Origin: Pocillopora verrucosa
Lineage: Eukaryota; Cnidaria; Anthozoa; Scleractinia; Pocilloporidae
DNA length: 64,000 nucleotides
Reading direction: 5' to 3'
Assembly: GCF_036669915.1 (NCBI RefSeq)
Contig: NC_089317.1
Span: 434,001 to 498,000 of the forward strand
In this document: positions 12,644 through 24,500 of the stretch, piece after piece
Layout of the letters: every line of letters starts with the position of its first letter
Position numbering within the stretch: the stretch's first letter is position 1
Translations under genes and position numbers: made by a program
Notes under the pieces: model-generated
What the model was told of the DNA's origin: nothing
Database searches by the model: none
The model's input: only the letters and a program-made list of their open reading frames with translations

Positions 12644-14002
12644 CATAACATATATGTATTTATGGATACATAGCCTGCTTTCGTGAGTGTAAAGGTTAAT
12701 GCCTGTTCTCTAAGCAATTCCGCTGAGTATACGGTATGAACCTTTGTATTACGTCGTACTCACTGACCTTGCCATTGGCGGGCTGAAGACAACATCATTT
12801 TGATTGACAGAATTTTGGATTGATATGGTTTACCTGGGTTTTCTAAAGGCACTGGGCGTGTTTACAGTTACCCATAGTGAATGTTTGGAGGAGCACGACA
12901 TTTTTTTAAATTATCGGAATTGGTATTGGAATATCATACACACAACTACTGTATTTACTCTCAACTTATGAAAAAATGCTCAATCGTACCTGCACAGACT
13001 AAAATGGGCACGAATAAAAACAGATCTTAGATCTGAAGGGGTGTATTTTGATGTTCGTCAGCCAAATTTAAATAGTCCTATTTAAGGTAACCATTCGATA
13101 TTTATATGGTACTTTGGTTAGATTTAATCTACTGGTTTAAAATAGATATGCTGATATGGTTTTAGTTCAATAGAAGTGAACACGTGTGCATGATATCAAG
13201 GTTAATCAACAAAAAATATTTGTTAATTCTGTAGGTTGTTTTAATTGTTTTAATTGTTTTAATTGTTTCATCTATCTTAAACAACCAGGATTGAGTATTT
13301 ACATATTTTAGAACTTTTGGAAGAGTTAACCTCGATTATGTGTTGACTGGCTTGAAAAGCACAATTCTCACTATATTTAAACCTAATACTAAAAGTTTCC
13401 TCGCAAAGGTGGAGGAAAAAAGAAAAAAACAAACAAACAAAAATATCAAGTTAGAGACGTGGAAGGAATCTAGGTGATCCAGGGTAATATTAATATTTTC
13501 AAAAGGTAGTGTGTATTTTATTTTTAGTCAGGGCATGGTGTGAGCTTGCAGCGATTGGAAACAGCATCGAATCTTTTACTAACGTTGTATGGGTTGAGCT
13601 GCAGCAGAGTGGAGTGAACTTCTCATAATAATAGCCGATGAATCGAGTAGAAATTCCAGAAGAAGGCTGTCTTTTTCTACATCGATACATTTTAAGGTTT
13701 TTAGCTAGATTTTTTCCTTATGTGTAAATAAAAGTCTATTTTGGCCAGGTGACGTGTAACTGAATTACCATAGAAATATGTAAGCCCCTCACGATGCGGT
13801 AAACGTAAATGATATGCGACCCACGTATCGGGCAGTGCGCAAAAGTGGGTACTCTGACATGATAAATTTCTCTTTAGAGGCATCTCAATAGAAATTGGTC
13901 ACGAATTGTCAATAGTTCTCCCCGTGCGCAGACAACTTACTTCCCGTGTCAATGTGAAAATGTTACAAGTAGAGTTTTGCGTAATTGTTTTCCTGGAGAG
14001 CG

Positions 14003-14009
14003 CTATAAA
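14003..14009 (+). promoter_or_regulatory. Candidate TATA box without an assigned gene
   Basis: CTATAAAACC sits in a local GC-rich patch, followed ~30 bases on by a TTGACC/CCACAATT stretch that could hold a start site. No exon is recognisable downstream. It could drive a non-coding transcript or be chance. Confidence 0.2.
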
Positions 14010-14572
14010 ACCTCGCGCCGCGCTGTGAGTGTTTGACCGACCACAATTAGGTCGCATGGAATTTTTAATTAGGATGAGAAATAAGATGAATTAATCTTAA
14101 CTGATGCAAACACTGAAACGTGCTTGGGATAATTCGAGAACATGATTGTTTCAATGCGCGGTGGGCGTACGGTTTTTCTAGTATCTTGTGCACGATTTGT
14201 GAATCTATAAAAACTCCACAAAATTTTCCAAGTTCTTGGCTTACAATTAGAGTTAATTTCCCCTTCAGTTATCATTCTCAGTTCGTTCTCTCGACTTTTG
14301 TGATATCGTTCGTTTTATCAATGGTATTTTGCGGTTTCGCTGACGTGAAGGATATTCTGCAAGTGATGAAAATCGTCTCCTAGTAATGCAGCGTTACGTA
14401 GGTCTCGATATTGACCCATTTAATAAACTTTTTGTCGTTAAACTTGTCTTCTGACCTTCCAATGGCTTTCCACGAACCTTAAACCTCGAAAAGTTGTTTG
14501 TATGGCTGTGGTAATACTAAAAACACTGTTTGAGTAGTGGGGAAACCATGAAGAACGTTCAAAATCGGTAAA

Positions 14573-14590
14573 GAAACTTCGCGAAGTTTC
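14573..14590. promoter_or_regulatory. Perfect four-unit heat shock element
   Basis: The sequence reads GAA-AC-TTC-GC-GAA-GT-TTC: four alternating nGAAn units in perfect register within a 24-base perfect palindrome (14570-14593). This is the HSF1 binding consensus. The nearest gene found is the PTB-domain gene 2.7 kb downstream. Confidence 0.45.
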
Positions 14591-14593
14591 TTT

Positions 14594-17324
14594 CAACGAT
14601 ACATATAATTTCCGGTTTCCGACCGCGAATTCTTATACATGATATGAGGCCAGAATGTGAAGAGAGCGGAAGTGGTGGACGTTTTAGTCTATCGCGGCTT
14701 TGTAATATCTAAAGTACTAAAATAGTTGTTTGAATGATAAACGCACGCGTGTAAATCGGTATTACGATATGACACAACATAAGCCAGAAACATACAAGTG
14801 GTTAAGACTAGGCCAACTATAGGACCCTCTAAAGAAAACCATTGAATTACCAGACTAGGCAGGAAATTTACGTCAGCAGTCTTTAGAGTTTCATTTGATC
14901 AGATTTTGTGCCATCTAAGAAGAGTTGTCTTGCAAGTGAAAATATGTGACAATCTTATTATTAATTAGGTGCATTTAACCACCCAAGTCGAATTAACGCT
15001 TGTACTTTGGCACGTTTCTAGGTATTTGTTACTCCTACGATATGCATTACAATAGCTTACAATATTTATTACATAGTCTTTAGACTATGTACTTTCTTAC
15101 AAGAGGGATTAATTTTCTCTGGGGTATTTTTTCAATTTGGTCGCCTCTGTGAAGAAGGTTGTATTGTGCAAAACTGTTAATGAAAGCCAAACCAAGACAA
15201 AGAAAGGACGGTATCATGGCATTGCCTTTAAGACCGCTCAAGAAATCATTAAATCCGAATGCAAAGTTTTGACAAAATGTTTTTTTTTCCATTTCACAGC
15301 TTCATCATTGATCAGTTTTCTTATCAGGGGCTTTACTCATTAGTTGTCGTCTACTGCTTTTAAAAAAAAGTTGCTATCGGTTTGTTTTTTGTTGCCTGTC
15401 ACGCAAAGAATTTACTTTCACTGCATAAAGCTGTTTGTAAATTATGTACATAGAGTCATAGTTGTCTAGCCGGAATCTCTGCTTTTTTTATGCGTAGATT
15501 TTTTCAACTTGTGACATTGTTTCAAAGAGAGCAAATTTTTTTCCTTAACTTGCTCTCAGTTGAAAGAAAGGTTTCATTCTTTTCAAAAATCAAACGTGCT
15601 TTCTGCCTGGAATCCGACTCAATGATAATTACAGAAACGACGAAAATGTAGATTCACTCAAACACCAAAAAAACGTTTGTTTGAATACCAATCATAAAAA
15701 TTTTATTTTATTTTATAAACAAAACAGTTGAATGATAATCCGTGGAAAGGCCCTTCAACATGCAAGCGGATCTACTTTCTCCTAGATTTGTTGCTCTACA
15801 GAAAAGCTCTTTATTTCATCGTTTTACCTGTCCGTCAATGCAAAAAAATCTCTGATAAATCAAGGGTGATGAAAAATAAAGCGAGCAGAAAACGTGAAAC
15901 ACATTGCCTATCAACAACTTTTCTTATAGCGGAAACGTGATAGAGGAAATTGGAAAGACTAGGTTGCTGAACAGAAAAAAAACAATGGTTTATATTAAAT
16001 CTGGTTTTATATCACGTACCTGAGATGGAAGGTGGCATTTACAAATGAAGGATGTGTATTTGGGGAGCTTAAAAGCTTCTAAGCTAATGCATTTTACGAT
16101 CTTATGAAATTTTGCGATATGCATGCTCTGTGACACGTTCTGAGGTAAACATAACATGGGCGGAAACAGGAAAACACGAAATTCTCTTAATTAAGTGTGT
16201 TTTTCACAAAATTTGGTCCTCTGATTTTCAAAAGAAAGCTGCCTTTAGGTTTTTAAAACAGAATCCTTTGACTGAAGATTTTTTTCTTACAAACGAGAAC
16301 AGTACAGAATGCTATTATCAGAAAAGTTTTTCAATATATTTATACTTGTCTATAAAAGAAAACTAATGTTTTGAAGCGCCACAATTTTAATGCGAAAACT
16401 TAAAAGACACTGAATATTAAATGTAAAGTTAAAGACTCTGCGATGTTTTTAATGGCACCTTGATTAAATCAAACCATTGATTTGAACATTTAAAACTTTC
16501 TTCAACTAATCGCTTTTTTTGTTAAAAGCAGGAATCCGAATTTTCGAAATGTACCCATAAATTTAAGGGCTTCAAAATGTCTCTTTTGCGTGTTTCGTGC
16601 GCAAAGTGTGAATATGTTCATCCTAAATCATTCTTGAGCGTTTTGGAGCATAATTTCCGGTTTTCTTTTTTTACGGTTTGAGGCAGAATAAAATTACAAT
16701 ACCGAGAGAAACTTCTATGAAAACATATTTCATATTTCTAATTCGCTGGCTCAGTTGATTATTTTTCTTTTGTTTGGCAGCCACTTGCCAAAACAAAAGT
16801 GTCAATAAAGATTTTCAATTTTCGTTTGCAATGCAAATATGCAGTTAATTTATATTTTTAGCTCATAAGCAGTTTTGTCACGCGCCAAAGGCCAATATTG
16901 AGACCACATATCTATACACAAACCCAGCAAGCGTGTCCACCGACGTCCTAAAAATAATTGCTCTTGAAAAAGGCGTCATCTCTGAGAAGGTCAGCTGAGT
17001 CGAAATTTTCCTTTAGCAGATAAAGGACAGATCTCCATTGTTGCGAAATCCTTTTATCCTAATGTGCCAACTCCCCAAGGAAGCGTAAACCGCTCAGCTG
17101 CCCTGTAATGATTGTGAATCAAAACAGGAGTGATTATACTAATTGTTTCACGTCGCCTCGGGAAAATTGAAATAAAAGGCGTTCTGAAGGCACAAGCGTC
17201 TGTTCTCAGTGTGTTTACAGCACCGGAGACGGACTTCTTTCGTTAATTTAAATAAAAAAAATCAAGAACTACGCAAAATTCTGCCAAGTATAACTCGAGA
17301 GGGACAAAGAGAACACGAGAGAAT
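14594..17324. other. Intergenic, before the PTB-domain gene
   Basis: No coding exon recognised. A hairpin of 13-14-base arms lies at 16767-16799 (CTTTTGTTTGGCA and its complement). An AATAAAAGG near 17170 could serve as a weak TATA-like element for the PTB gene. The rest is AT-rich without visible structure. Confidence 0.4.
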
Positions 17325-17876
17325 ATGGAGGTGCCACGGCAACCAGCGGATTTCACATGCAGCGTGAAGTATTTAGGAAGTCAAAATGCCATGTATCCAC
17401 AGACTGGGACTTTGGAAAACATCGCCCGGGTGTATCAAAAAGGTTGTGCGCTTAACGAGAGGGACATCGAAAAATTGACTGTTACTAAAGACAGTGTTTC
17501 AGTTCGCAGCAAAAACACCGAAAAGATTTTCAAACTACGCAAAATTTTGTTCTGCGCAAGCTACAAGAAGATTCCCAAAGTTGTTGCGTTTAACTATATG
17601 GTTTCGTCCTCGCCGAAGCGATTGGAGTGTCATGCGTTTTTATGCGGGTCTAACGAAGAAGCGAGAGCTGTTGTCGCCGCTCTGACCTCAGCGTTCAGAA
17701 TGGCGTACAACGAGTCGAAAAACGCAGGTGAAATTCACGTCGATGAAACCATTACAAATCACAAGATTTGGACAGTCGATTCAGCTGAGGAGAAAGAGAT
17801 TAAAGTTATTTTCGCATTGCCTCGGAAAATCGGTGAAATATTTGATACTTTGACGAATTGCATGACCGCAAAGTGA
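17325..17876 (+). CDS. PTB/PID-domain adaptor protein, single exon
   Basis: A 183-residue protein that is almost entirely one phosphotyrosine-interaction (PTB/PID) domain. Strand 1 reads FTCSVKYLGSQ (residues ~10-20). The middle part LTVTKDSVSVRS is followed by KIPKVVAFNYMV, and the C-terminal helix is the EEARAVVAALTSAFRMAY segment (~120-137). Such domains dock adaptors onto NPxY-type tails of receptors. After the domain comes a ~45-residue tail with no known motif. No intron is needed, and an in-frame TGA closes the frame. I cannot assign it to Shc, FAM43, Dab or another subfamily. AATAAA sequences ~400 bases downstream could be the poly(A) signal. Confidence 0.75.
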   Translation: MEVPRQPADFTCSVKYLGSQNAMYPQTGTLENIARVYQKGCALNERDIEKLTVTKDSVSVRSKNTEKIFKLRKILFCASYKKIPKVVAFNYMVSSSPKRLECHAFLCGSNEEARAVVAALTSAFRMAYNESKNAGEIHVDETITNHKIWTVDSAEEKEIKVIFALPRKIGEIFDTLTNCMTAK

Positions 17877-20680
17877 TTAACTTGAGGAACGTGAGGAAAA
17901 AATTGATGAGGACGACAGAAACTTATGCCGGGAGACGTCTGGAAAGTGTTAATTTATGCAATGGGCTGCACTCGCCGATCATATATGGACAAGTACCTGA
18001 CGAAAGAAACTTTCTTCTTTGATTATCTCAAGACATGAAGTCTCGTTTCGAAGTTAATTACAATTTTAGGCGGTCAGTTACAGCAGTTTATAGAACATAA
18101 ATTTGAAACTTATATTGTAGCATGGCAAAAAGACATCTCTATTTTGCCAAATCACATGCGTGTCGATTTGCAGTAAGCTAGTTTATGGTTCGCGTACCCC
18201 ATTCTCGTTCACTGCATCAATATCGAAGATACGAGTGAGTCATTTTAGAAATTTTGCCTCAAAATTGTAATATAAGTTATTCAAATAAATGCAGAAATAA
18301 CATTTCCCAGCAAACTTCGATGAGAAGCGGGTGGCGTGCGAGAGAATAAGCAAATTGAAAATTAAATTACTCTAATATAAACAATTTTTCTTAATTTATT
18401 TATCTTCACGACAGAGAAAGCTGACAACAGATAGTTCATCAAACGTTGAGTACGCTCCGATGTCCTCTCTATCAGTATCAATTGTAAATACGGTAACGGG
18501 ATGGTATCAACGGGAGCTTGATCGAAATTGTATGTGAGGAAAAAAACTTGTAAATAGGACAAATCTTGTCTTAAAATCGGTGTAAGATATTTGAATGAAA
18601 CTTCTGTAGATACATCTAGAAGCTTTCCAGTCGAACGTTGAAAGAGTGAACATGAAATAAAATGTGAACATATGTCGTCTGGTTTGTTGTAAATAATTTG
18701 TGTTTAGATTTCAAGCGACGGAAGTCCCAGCGCTTTTTGGGAAAAATCACAACATCTGTCTATGTGTTTTTAAAATATTCGTTGTTCACAGAATCTTTAT
18801 TAGTAAACTAGACGGTTACAAGAAGTTCGTGTTTTCGATCACAAACTTTAATAATCAAAAACTTGATTTCCCCGCTTCTTACAAAAAACTCAAAATATGA
18901 GGACATTGAAGGTGGTTAGATTGAGGCTGGTGTAAGATTTTCTGTATGAAAAGAGAGAGAAAAAGGAACGAAAGTGCATATTTTCTTCGCTCGGAAACAG
19001 CAATTTTCTATCAGACGTTCTTGATACGTGCAAATCACGGTATTGCATATAGCAAGCTGAATCAATAAAATGGAAAATAATCGCTGATTGTAGACTCACT
19101 TCACAACACGAGCGGTAATGAAATAGGAATTTTCATTTCGTGAGTATCCTGTTTGTCTAGCAAACACCTCCGGATATTATCTAAAAGCAATAGCATAAAA
19201 CCGTGATTTTTTTTTGTTTTAATATTTTTGGCCAGTGAAGAGACCAATAGTTTATGAGATTCACTCTTAAATTTTTCCCTAACTTTTGCAATTAAGACGT
19301 CTGAAGGTGTCATTCCTTTTCCCACTAATTCTTCGTTTGAATGGCTTTCTTTCATCTTTGTATCGTGTTTGCGATCTGTTTGATAAGTTTGCAGTGACTC
19401 ACTTGTCACAGTGAGGCCTCGCAAACATAAGTTTGATTAAGTTCTTAATCATCTTGAATGAGAAAAGTTAAAATATATTTATTTGCGTGCAAATTGAATT
19501 TCTGTGGCGGTGTATTTGAGACAAAAGCGAAAATAAAGTACTTCTCTCTAAGACTACTTTTGGAAGGAAGATGACGATTTTTTTAAGTTTCTTTAAACTC
19601 TTGCATTTTAAATTAGTAAGCGACTGTGAAAAGAAGCGTGTCATGCATAACAAGAAATTACTTTTAACCCAGTTGGCGACGTTAGGTACAAGAGACGGTT
19701 TAATAAAAGGATTGAAATCAAAAATTTAGGTTTCCTTTCGACACTTAAAACTTAAATGGAAAATAAGATTAATTTAGCGACTCTAATGGAATATCTTGTC
19801 TTCTCTCAGTTTAAATTGTTTTCCAAACAAAACTTACTCATCAGCGTCATAAATAATTTAGTCTGTGTTCTAGAATATTGTAGCTTTCAATGGACCAAGC
19901 CAAGGAGAACGGAGCATTTCGTTTTTAAAGATACGAGAATAAACAGGAGACTTGTAGGTATCATTACCCATTAAACCTGTAACTTTCAGAGTTGATTGAC
20001 AAGTAACTTCTTCCTTAAAATATCCACACATTATCCAACTAACACTGAGGTAATGAGAATACGCAAACTAATCAGGTAGAAGTTATAAAAACCTAATTCT
20101 CATAACTCATTTACAAAGAAATGTGTAGCAGCCAGAGGAGAGAATTAACAATCAGATCTTAGGAGCCAGTAAAAGGTTAGGAGAGAATGATTGACTGCTC
20201 AGTTAAAACTATTGCGTACAGTAGATACAGTGATATTATTTGAAGAAAATATAAACCAAAGGCAGGTCGGGCGATCAAATTACAAAACCAATCTTAAGGA
20301 ACGTTTTGGTGTGTTTTCTTTATTTTGGTTAAAGCCTTCTGTTAAGGAGTCTAGATATTTCTGTCATAAGTGGGCGCCGAGAGAAACTAATGAGATCATT
20401 CTTTTCTCTTGGCGGGCGTCTAATTAGTGTAAATAACAGTGACTATTAATTAAACACTGGTTATGGATCATCTCGTTCCATTCTTCTTTCTCAAGTGGCT
20501 TCCTTGAGTGTCTGGTCATATGAAATCCATTAATAAAAAGTGAATGTGACACCCTTAGACGCACCTAATAACCTCATCGCCGGATGTTTCTCAGTCAAGA
20601 TGGCAGCCGGTCTTTCCAGATCCTAATTATGACCGGGAGGGTCTGAGTTCGAGACTGGTTTCAGACGGCATACCTTACGC
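17877..20680. other. Intergenic, gene-poor
   Basis: No gene recognised. A 257-base segment at 18904-19160 is related to 27144-27395. A hydrophilic 107-codon minus-strand frame (19101-19424) begins inside that repeat and was not accepted as a gene. Confidence 0.45.
18904..19160 (+). repeat. Direct repeat, left copy
   Basis: It shares blocks such as GGTATTGCA, AGCAAGCT, ACTCACTTCACAA and TTTCGTGAGT, in the same order and spacing, with 27144-27395. Identity looks moderate, so it is old. The family is unknown. Confidence 0.55.
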
Positions 20681-20981
20681 GGAAAGCACTATATAACATC
20701 GTCCTAAACCAGATGAGCCCACGACATATCAGCGGCATCTTGTATGAGTATCCGCAGTTTACAATGTGACTTCCGCTTTTTCTTGTTGATGCGTACTCAC
20801 AGTGTACTCGAGTGTTAGGAAGTTCGCGTAGTGCGTCTGAGCCAGTTTCTGCCAGATTTGAACAGAAAAACAGGTCCTTTGTTGGACTGTAATGATACTT
20901 TGATGGCGCTGTTAACGAAATGTTTGGCCGGTTCGTAAGTTGTCAACCTGGTTTCGGTCGATCTGATTGATTGCCAACACC
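20681..20981. repeat. Left arm of long inverted repeat around the CARF/Ulp1 gene
   Basis: The reverse complement of this arm matches 26775-27071 along its whole length with scattered substitutions and small indels. The outer end reads GGAAAGCAC and the inner end CCAACACC. The CARF/Ulp1-like gene lies entirely between the two arms. Confidence 0.8.
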
Positions 20982-21531
20982 TCTTGAAAATCCTGCACAC
21001 CATCGACCTAAGCCTCATAGCTGCCAAGTGAGCAGAAGAACAATGACATCAAAATACTCGAGAAAGATAAGTATTAATTTTAATTGCATTTGTGTTAAAC
21101 TTATATGTACAGAAATTTCTGAAGAGGTACTTAATCAGAAGTTTATCTCATGATAAGCCTTCAAAGTTGTATTAAATAAATTGATGTACATATTTCACAA
21201 TTTTAAGATGATTGTGTGATGACAATACACCGACGGTCAACATTCGAATATTCAGCTTGAGCTTCCTCCTAAATGTTAAGTATTTCAATTTGAACTTGTA
21301 GAATATAACCTATGGATTAAATGTGGGTCTATAAGTATCATCCATGAAATTCTTACAGGCAATTTTCATCATGATATTAAAGCACCCCAAACTCAAGAAC
21401 AAGGAAAAATAAGTTACGCAGAAAACTGAGTTAGGCAGAAAACTGACGGAGAAATTCATAGTTTTCATAATTTTGAATTCATTCATAATTTTGAATTACA
21501 AATCATTCAGACCATAGCCACATATAGACTT

Positions 21532-24500
21532 TTAGATTGTCACTGCTTTTCTTTTGGTGATTGCATGATATGGTACCCGTCTTGACGTTCTTGGGAAAGG
21601 AACCATATCATGCAAGTCCAGGCAGTTGATGTAGTGTTTGCGCATTTTGTCTTGGTCATATGACTGCGCTGTGGGGTCTAGGCCATGGCATAAATCTGTA
21701 GCAAATGCCAGTGCAAACAAGCCACTGTCATTTGAATTTGTTTGCTTTTGCCCTCTTTCATTAGAAAAAGTGACTGTAGAACCAGTATACAATAGCATGC
21801 GACATGAATGATCAATGGCAACCACGCTTACATTTTGATATAAGCTGTCATACACCTTGACAGTTCCAGGACTAGTAGCTATTGTGCTCAGGCAAACCCA
21901 GTGTGAGCCAGTGTTTGTGATCTGTACAAACTCACTAATGGCTGGAGTGACTTAAATGCACCCACAAAAACAGGGTCCTTAGACCATCTACAAGAGGGAA
22001 TTTTTGTTTTAGGAGGATCTGACCAGCATGTATCTCAGAATCACACAGCCATGTTGTCTTGTTTAAAATGTGATCCTTTGAATCTTCATACAGTCTGTTG
22101 GTTAGATCTGGAGGCTGTTGGCCTGTGAAAAGTTCCTTCTTTACATAATGATGCAGGTGCCGTTGCATTTCAGAAACACAATTAACACCACTTCCAACAA
22201 GCTCATGAATTTTTTTTAACCAGTGTCTCATCAATAGGCTGAAGTAGCCCAGCAGTCTGATTACACAACAAGAAAGAAAGAATAATTGCTTTATTATTTA
22301 TTCATTTAAAAAATTACACAACCTCATCCCCAGGTTTTCTTGGTCAATGGTTCAATAACCTGGAGCCAGCTGCTTTTGATGTCATTGGTTCAATATGAGA
22401 AAATTTTTTCCAAATTTGGTCAATAGCAGCTGGTTATGATGAAATATGTGAGTGGTTTTAACCTTTCAGAAACAGGGAAATATTTTGAATTAATAATAAT
22501 GTGTGTTTCCAGAAAATATCCATACCCCCACCACGGAGGGAATTTCATATAGGACCCCCCCACCCCTTCGGATTTTCCATTTTGGGGTAGCAGTGGTAGC
22601 CCCCCCACCCCTCTGGAATTTCCAAAGAATTTTCTACCACCCCCTATACCCCCTGGAAATATATTTTTTCTCGTAGCAAACAACAAACAAGAGGGACGTG
22701 TGATTTTGTCGCGTGTATATTCGAGAGATGGCGTACACGCGCAAGGTAAACGTCGCTAACTAGCTTAAACTTAATGTTTGCTTTATTTTTAAATACAATA
22801 CTTATCCTTAAACATTTAACACAGTATTCTCAGTACACGAAAGGAGAAAAAAACTGTACAAGTCGCAACAAAACACTTTTGAACTGTTAAGTTTGTACGA
22901 TGTACTGAGAAAATTGCGTGCACTTGAAATGGAAACGTTCGAAATCACATTGAGCAACGTAAATTTGTACAAAATTGTGTCATAAATAAGAGAGCAAAAG
23001 AGAAAACCGAGTCAGCAGTAAGTTATTTTGAACTCATCTTTCCAAATTCCAGCCTCTAATGTAAAATTTCTCCACACAAGCATTGATTCTTGTTAACAGC
23101 GGGTCGATAATTTCGTCCGATTGTGCATAAACAAACCTTGGCTAGTTACCAGTCCCACGCGCATATATACAAAGCCCTGGATCCTAATGTTTCTCAATGT
23201 TACTATCAACTGTTTTCTACTACGGTACGACTGTACTTATCATTCATTGTAACATCGCAAGCAAGTAAGCCATAAACAAATCGTCAAGTCTCCTACACAT
23301 TATGATGTAACGGAATTAAGCTCAGTGCAGATCAAAATTAATAGATGGCTGGAGTCAATAAGGGGTAGTGAATGGTAAATTTATGCGAAACTTTGCGAGA
23401 CGGCGGGACCAGCGTTTTTTTTTTTGTTTTTTGCGAGACCGAGACAGTTATTTGTAAATTTTACGAACGCGAAACGTGTTATGACCGAGGAAAATCCCTA
23501 GGTAACCACTCCTGTTGGTTGTAATCTTTGGAGACTGGTAACGAGTAATGGCGGCTCCGTTCGAAAAACAAAGTGATTCTCTTCTTTATTTGATGTTATT
23601 TATGTTCCAAAGCGCTACAAGGATAAAAGAAATCTTTTGCTGCAGAACTGTTAGAAGCATCGTAATTTAACAACTTAAACTTCAGAACGTCCCACTAAAG
23701 TAGGTAAAAGGCGCCAATTGACATACGAAGAAAGTCGATCGACTTCCTACCCTCTGGACGAAAATTTCGCCTCTTACCCCCCATCCCCTCTGGAATTTCC
23801 TGGGACTTTGACCCCCCCACCCCTCTGGAATTTCCAATTCCCTCCGTGGTGGGGGTATGGATATTTTCTGGAAACACACAATGCAAATTATACCAACATT
23901 ACTATCGGCAGTCCTCTGGTAGGGCTTTTCAGTAATAGTTACAGAATGTTATAATTATAGAGTACTGAACACTGTATTTTTTAAGAAAATCCATTTAAAA
24001 AGTCCATGACAGCATTCCATTAAAACAGTGCCAGTGGAAATCCCTCTCCGATAAAATTGTGATATTATAGTCTTGACATTGAGTTTGAGGAATGAGTGCC
24101 AGTGTAGCTAAAAGAAGCTCTACATGTAGTACATTTTATTGGTCTTTTGTTGTGATGTATAATCTTTATTCATTCTTTATATATATTCGACATGACAGTG
24201 GAAGCAGCACAGTCTACAGTAGACTGATGATCTGTGTGAAGTTAAGTCACCTTAAATTCCCTACCAAACTTCAGTTTCCTGATTCCAAAAAAAATTTAAT
24301 TGATGGTCAAGTACTTACCCTCCCCATGGGGTGAAATAAGTGATCCGTAAGTTTAGGAAGTAATATGTAAATACGCTCCTCTGTAGCTATTGTTTGCTTC
24401 TTTTCTGACTCTAGGGATGTTCTCAGAAATTTTGACATTGTCTCCCTTCTACTCTTTGTGTTCTCTGAAATCTAACAATAAAATGTTTTAATTAAAATAA

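Larger units (their letters stand above)
11875..14569. other. Intergenic, 3' of filamin
   Basis: No gene recognised. It includes the filamin 3' UTR, with a candidate AATAAA near 12515. A 36-base inverted repeat lies at 12531-12643, and a short tandem TTTTAATTG array (about four units) at ~13231-13268. A GC-flanked TATAAAA lies at ~14004, with no gene found behind it. Confidence 0.5.

Noticed and set aside
19101-19424. 107-codon hydrophilic minus-strand frame
   Set aside because: Overlaps the 18904-19160 repeat, no recognisable domain, no splice partners; likely chance.
20590-20690. Possible pol III B box (GAGTTCGAGACTGG) suggesting a tRNA or SINE
   Set aside because: No A box and no cloverleaf; too weak to list as an RNA gene.
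23550-23685. Short frame starting MAAPFEKQSDSLLY in the TIR element
   Set aside because: Only ~40 codons, no continuation exon found; not supported as a gene.
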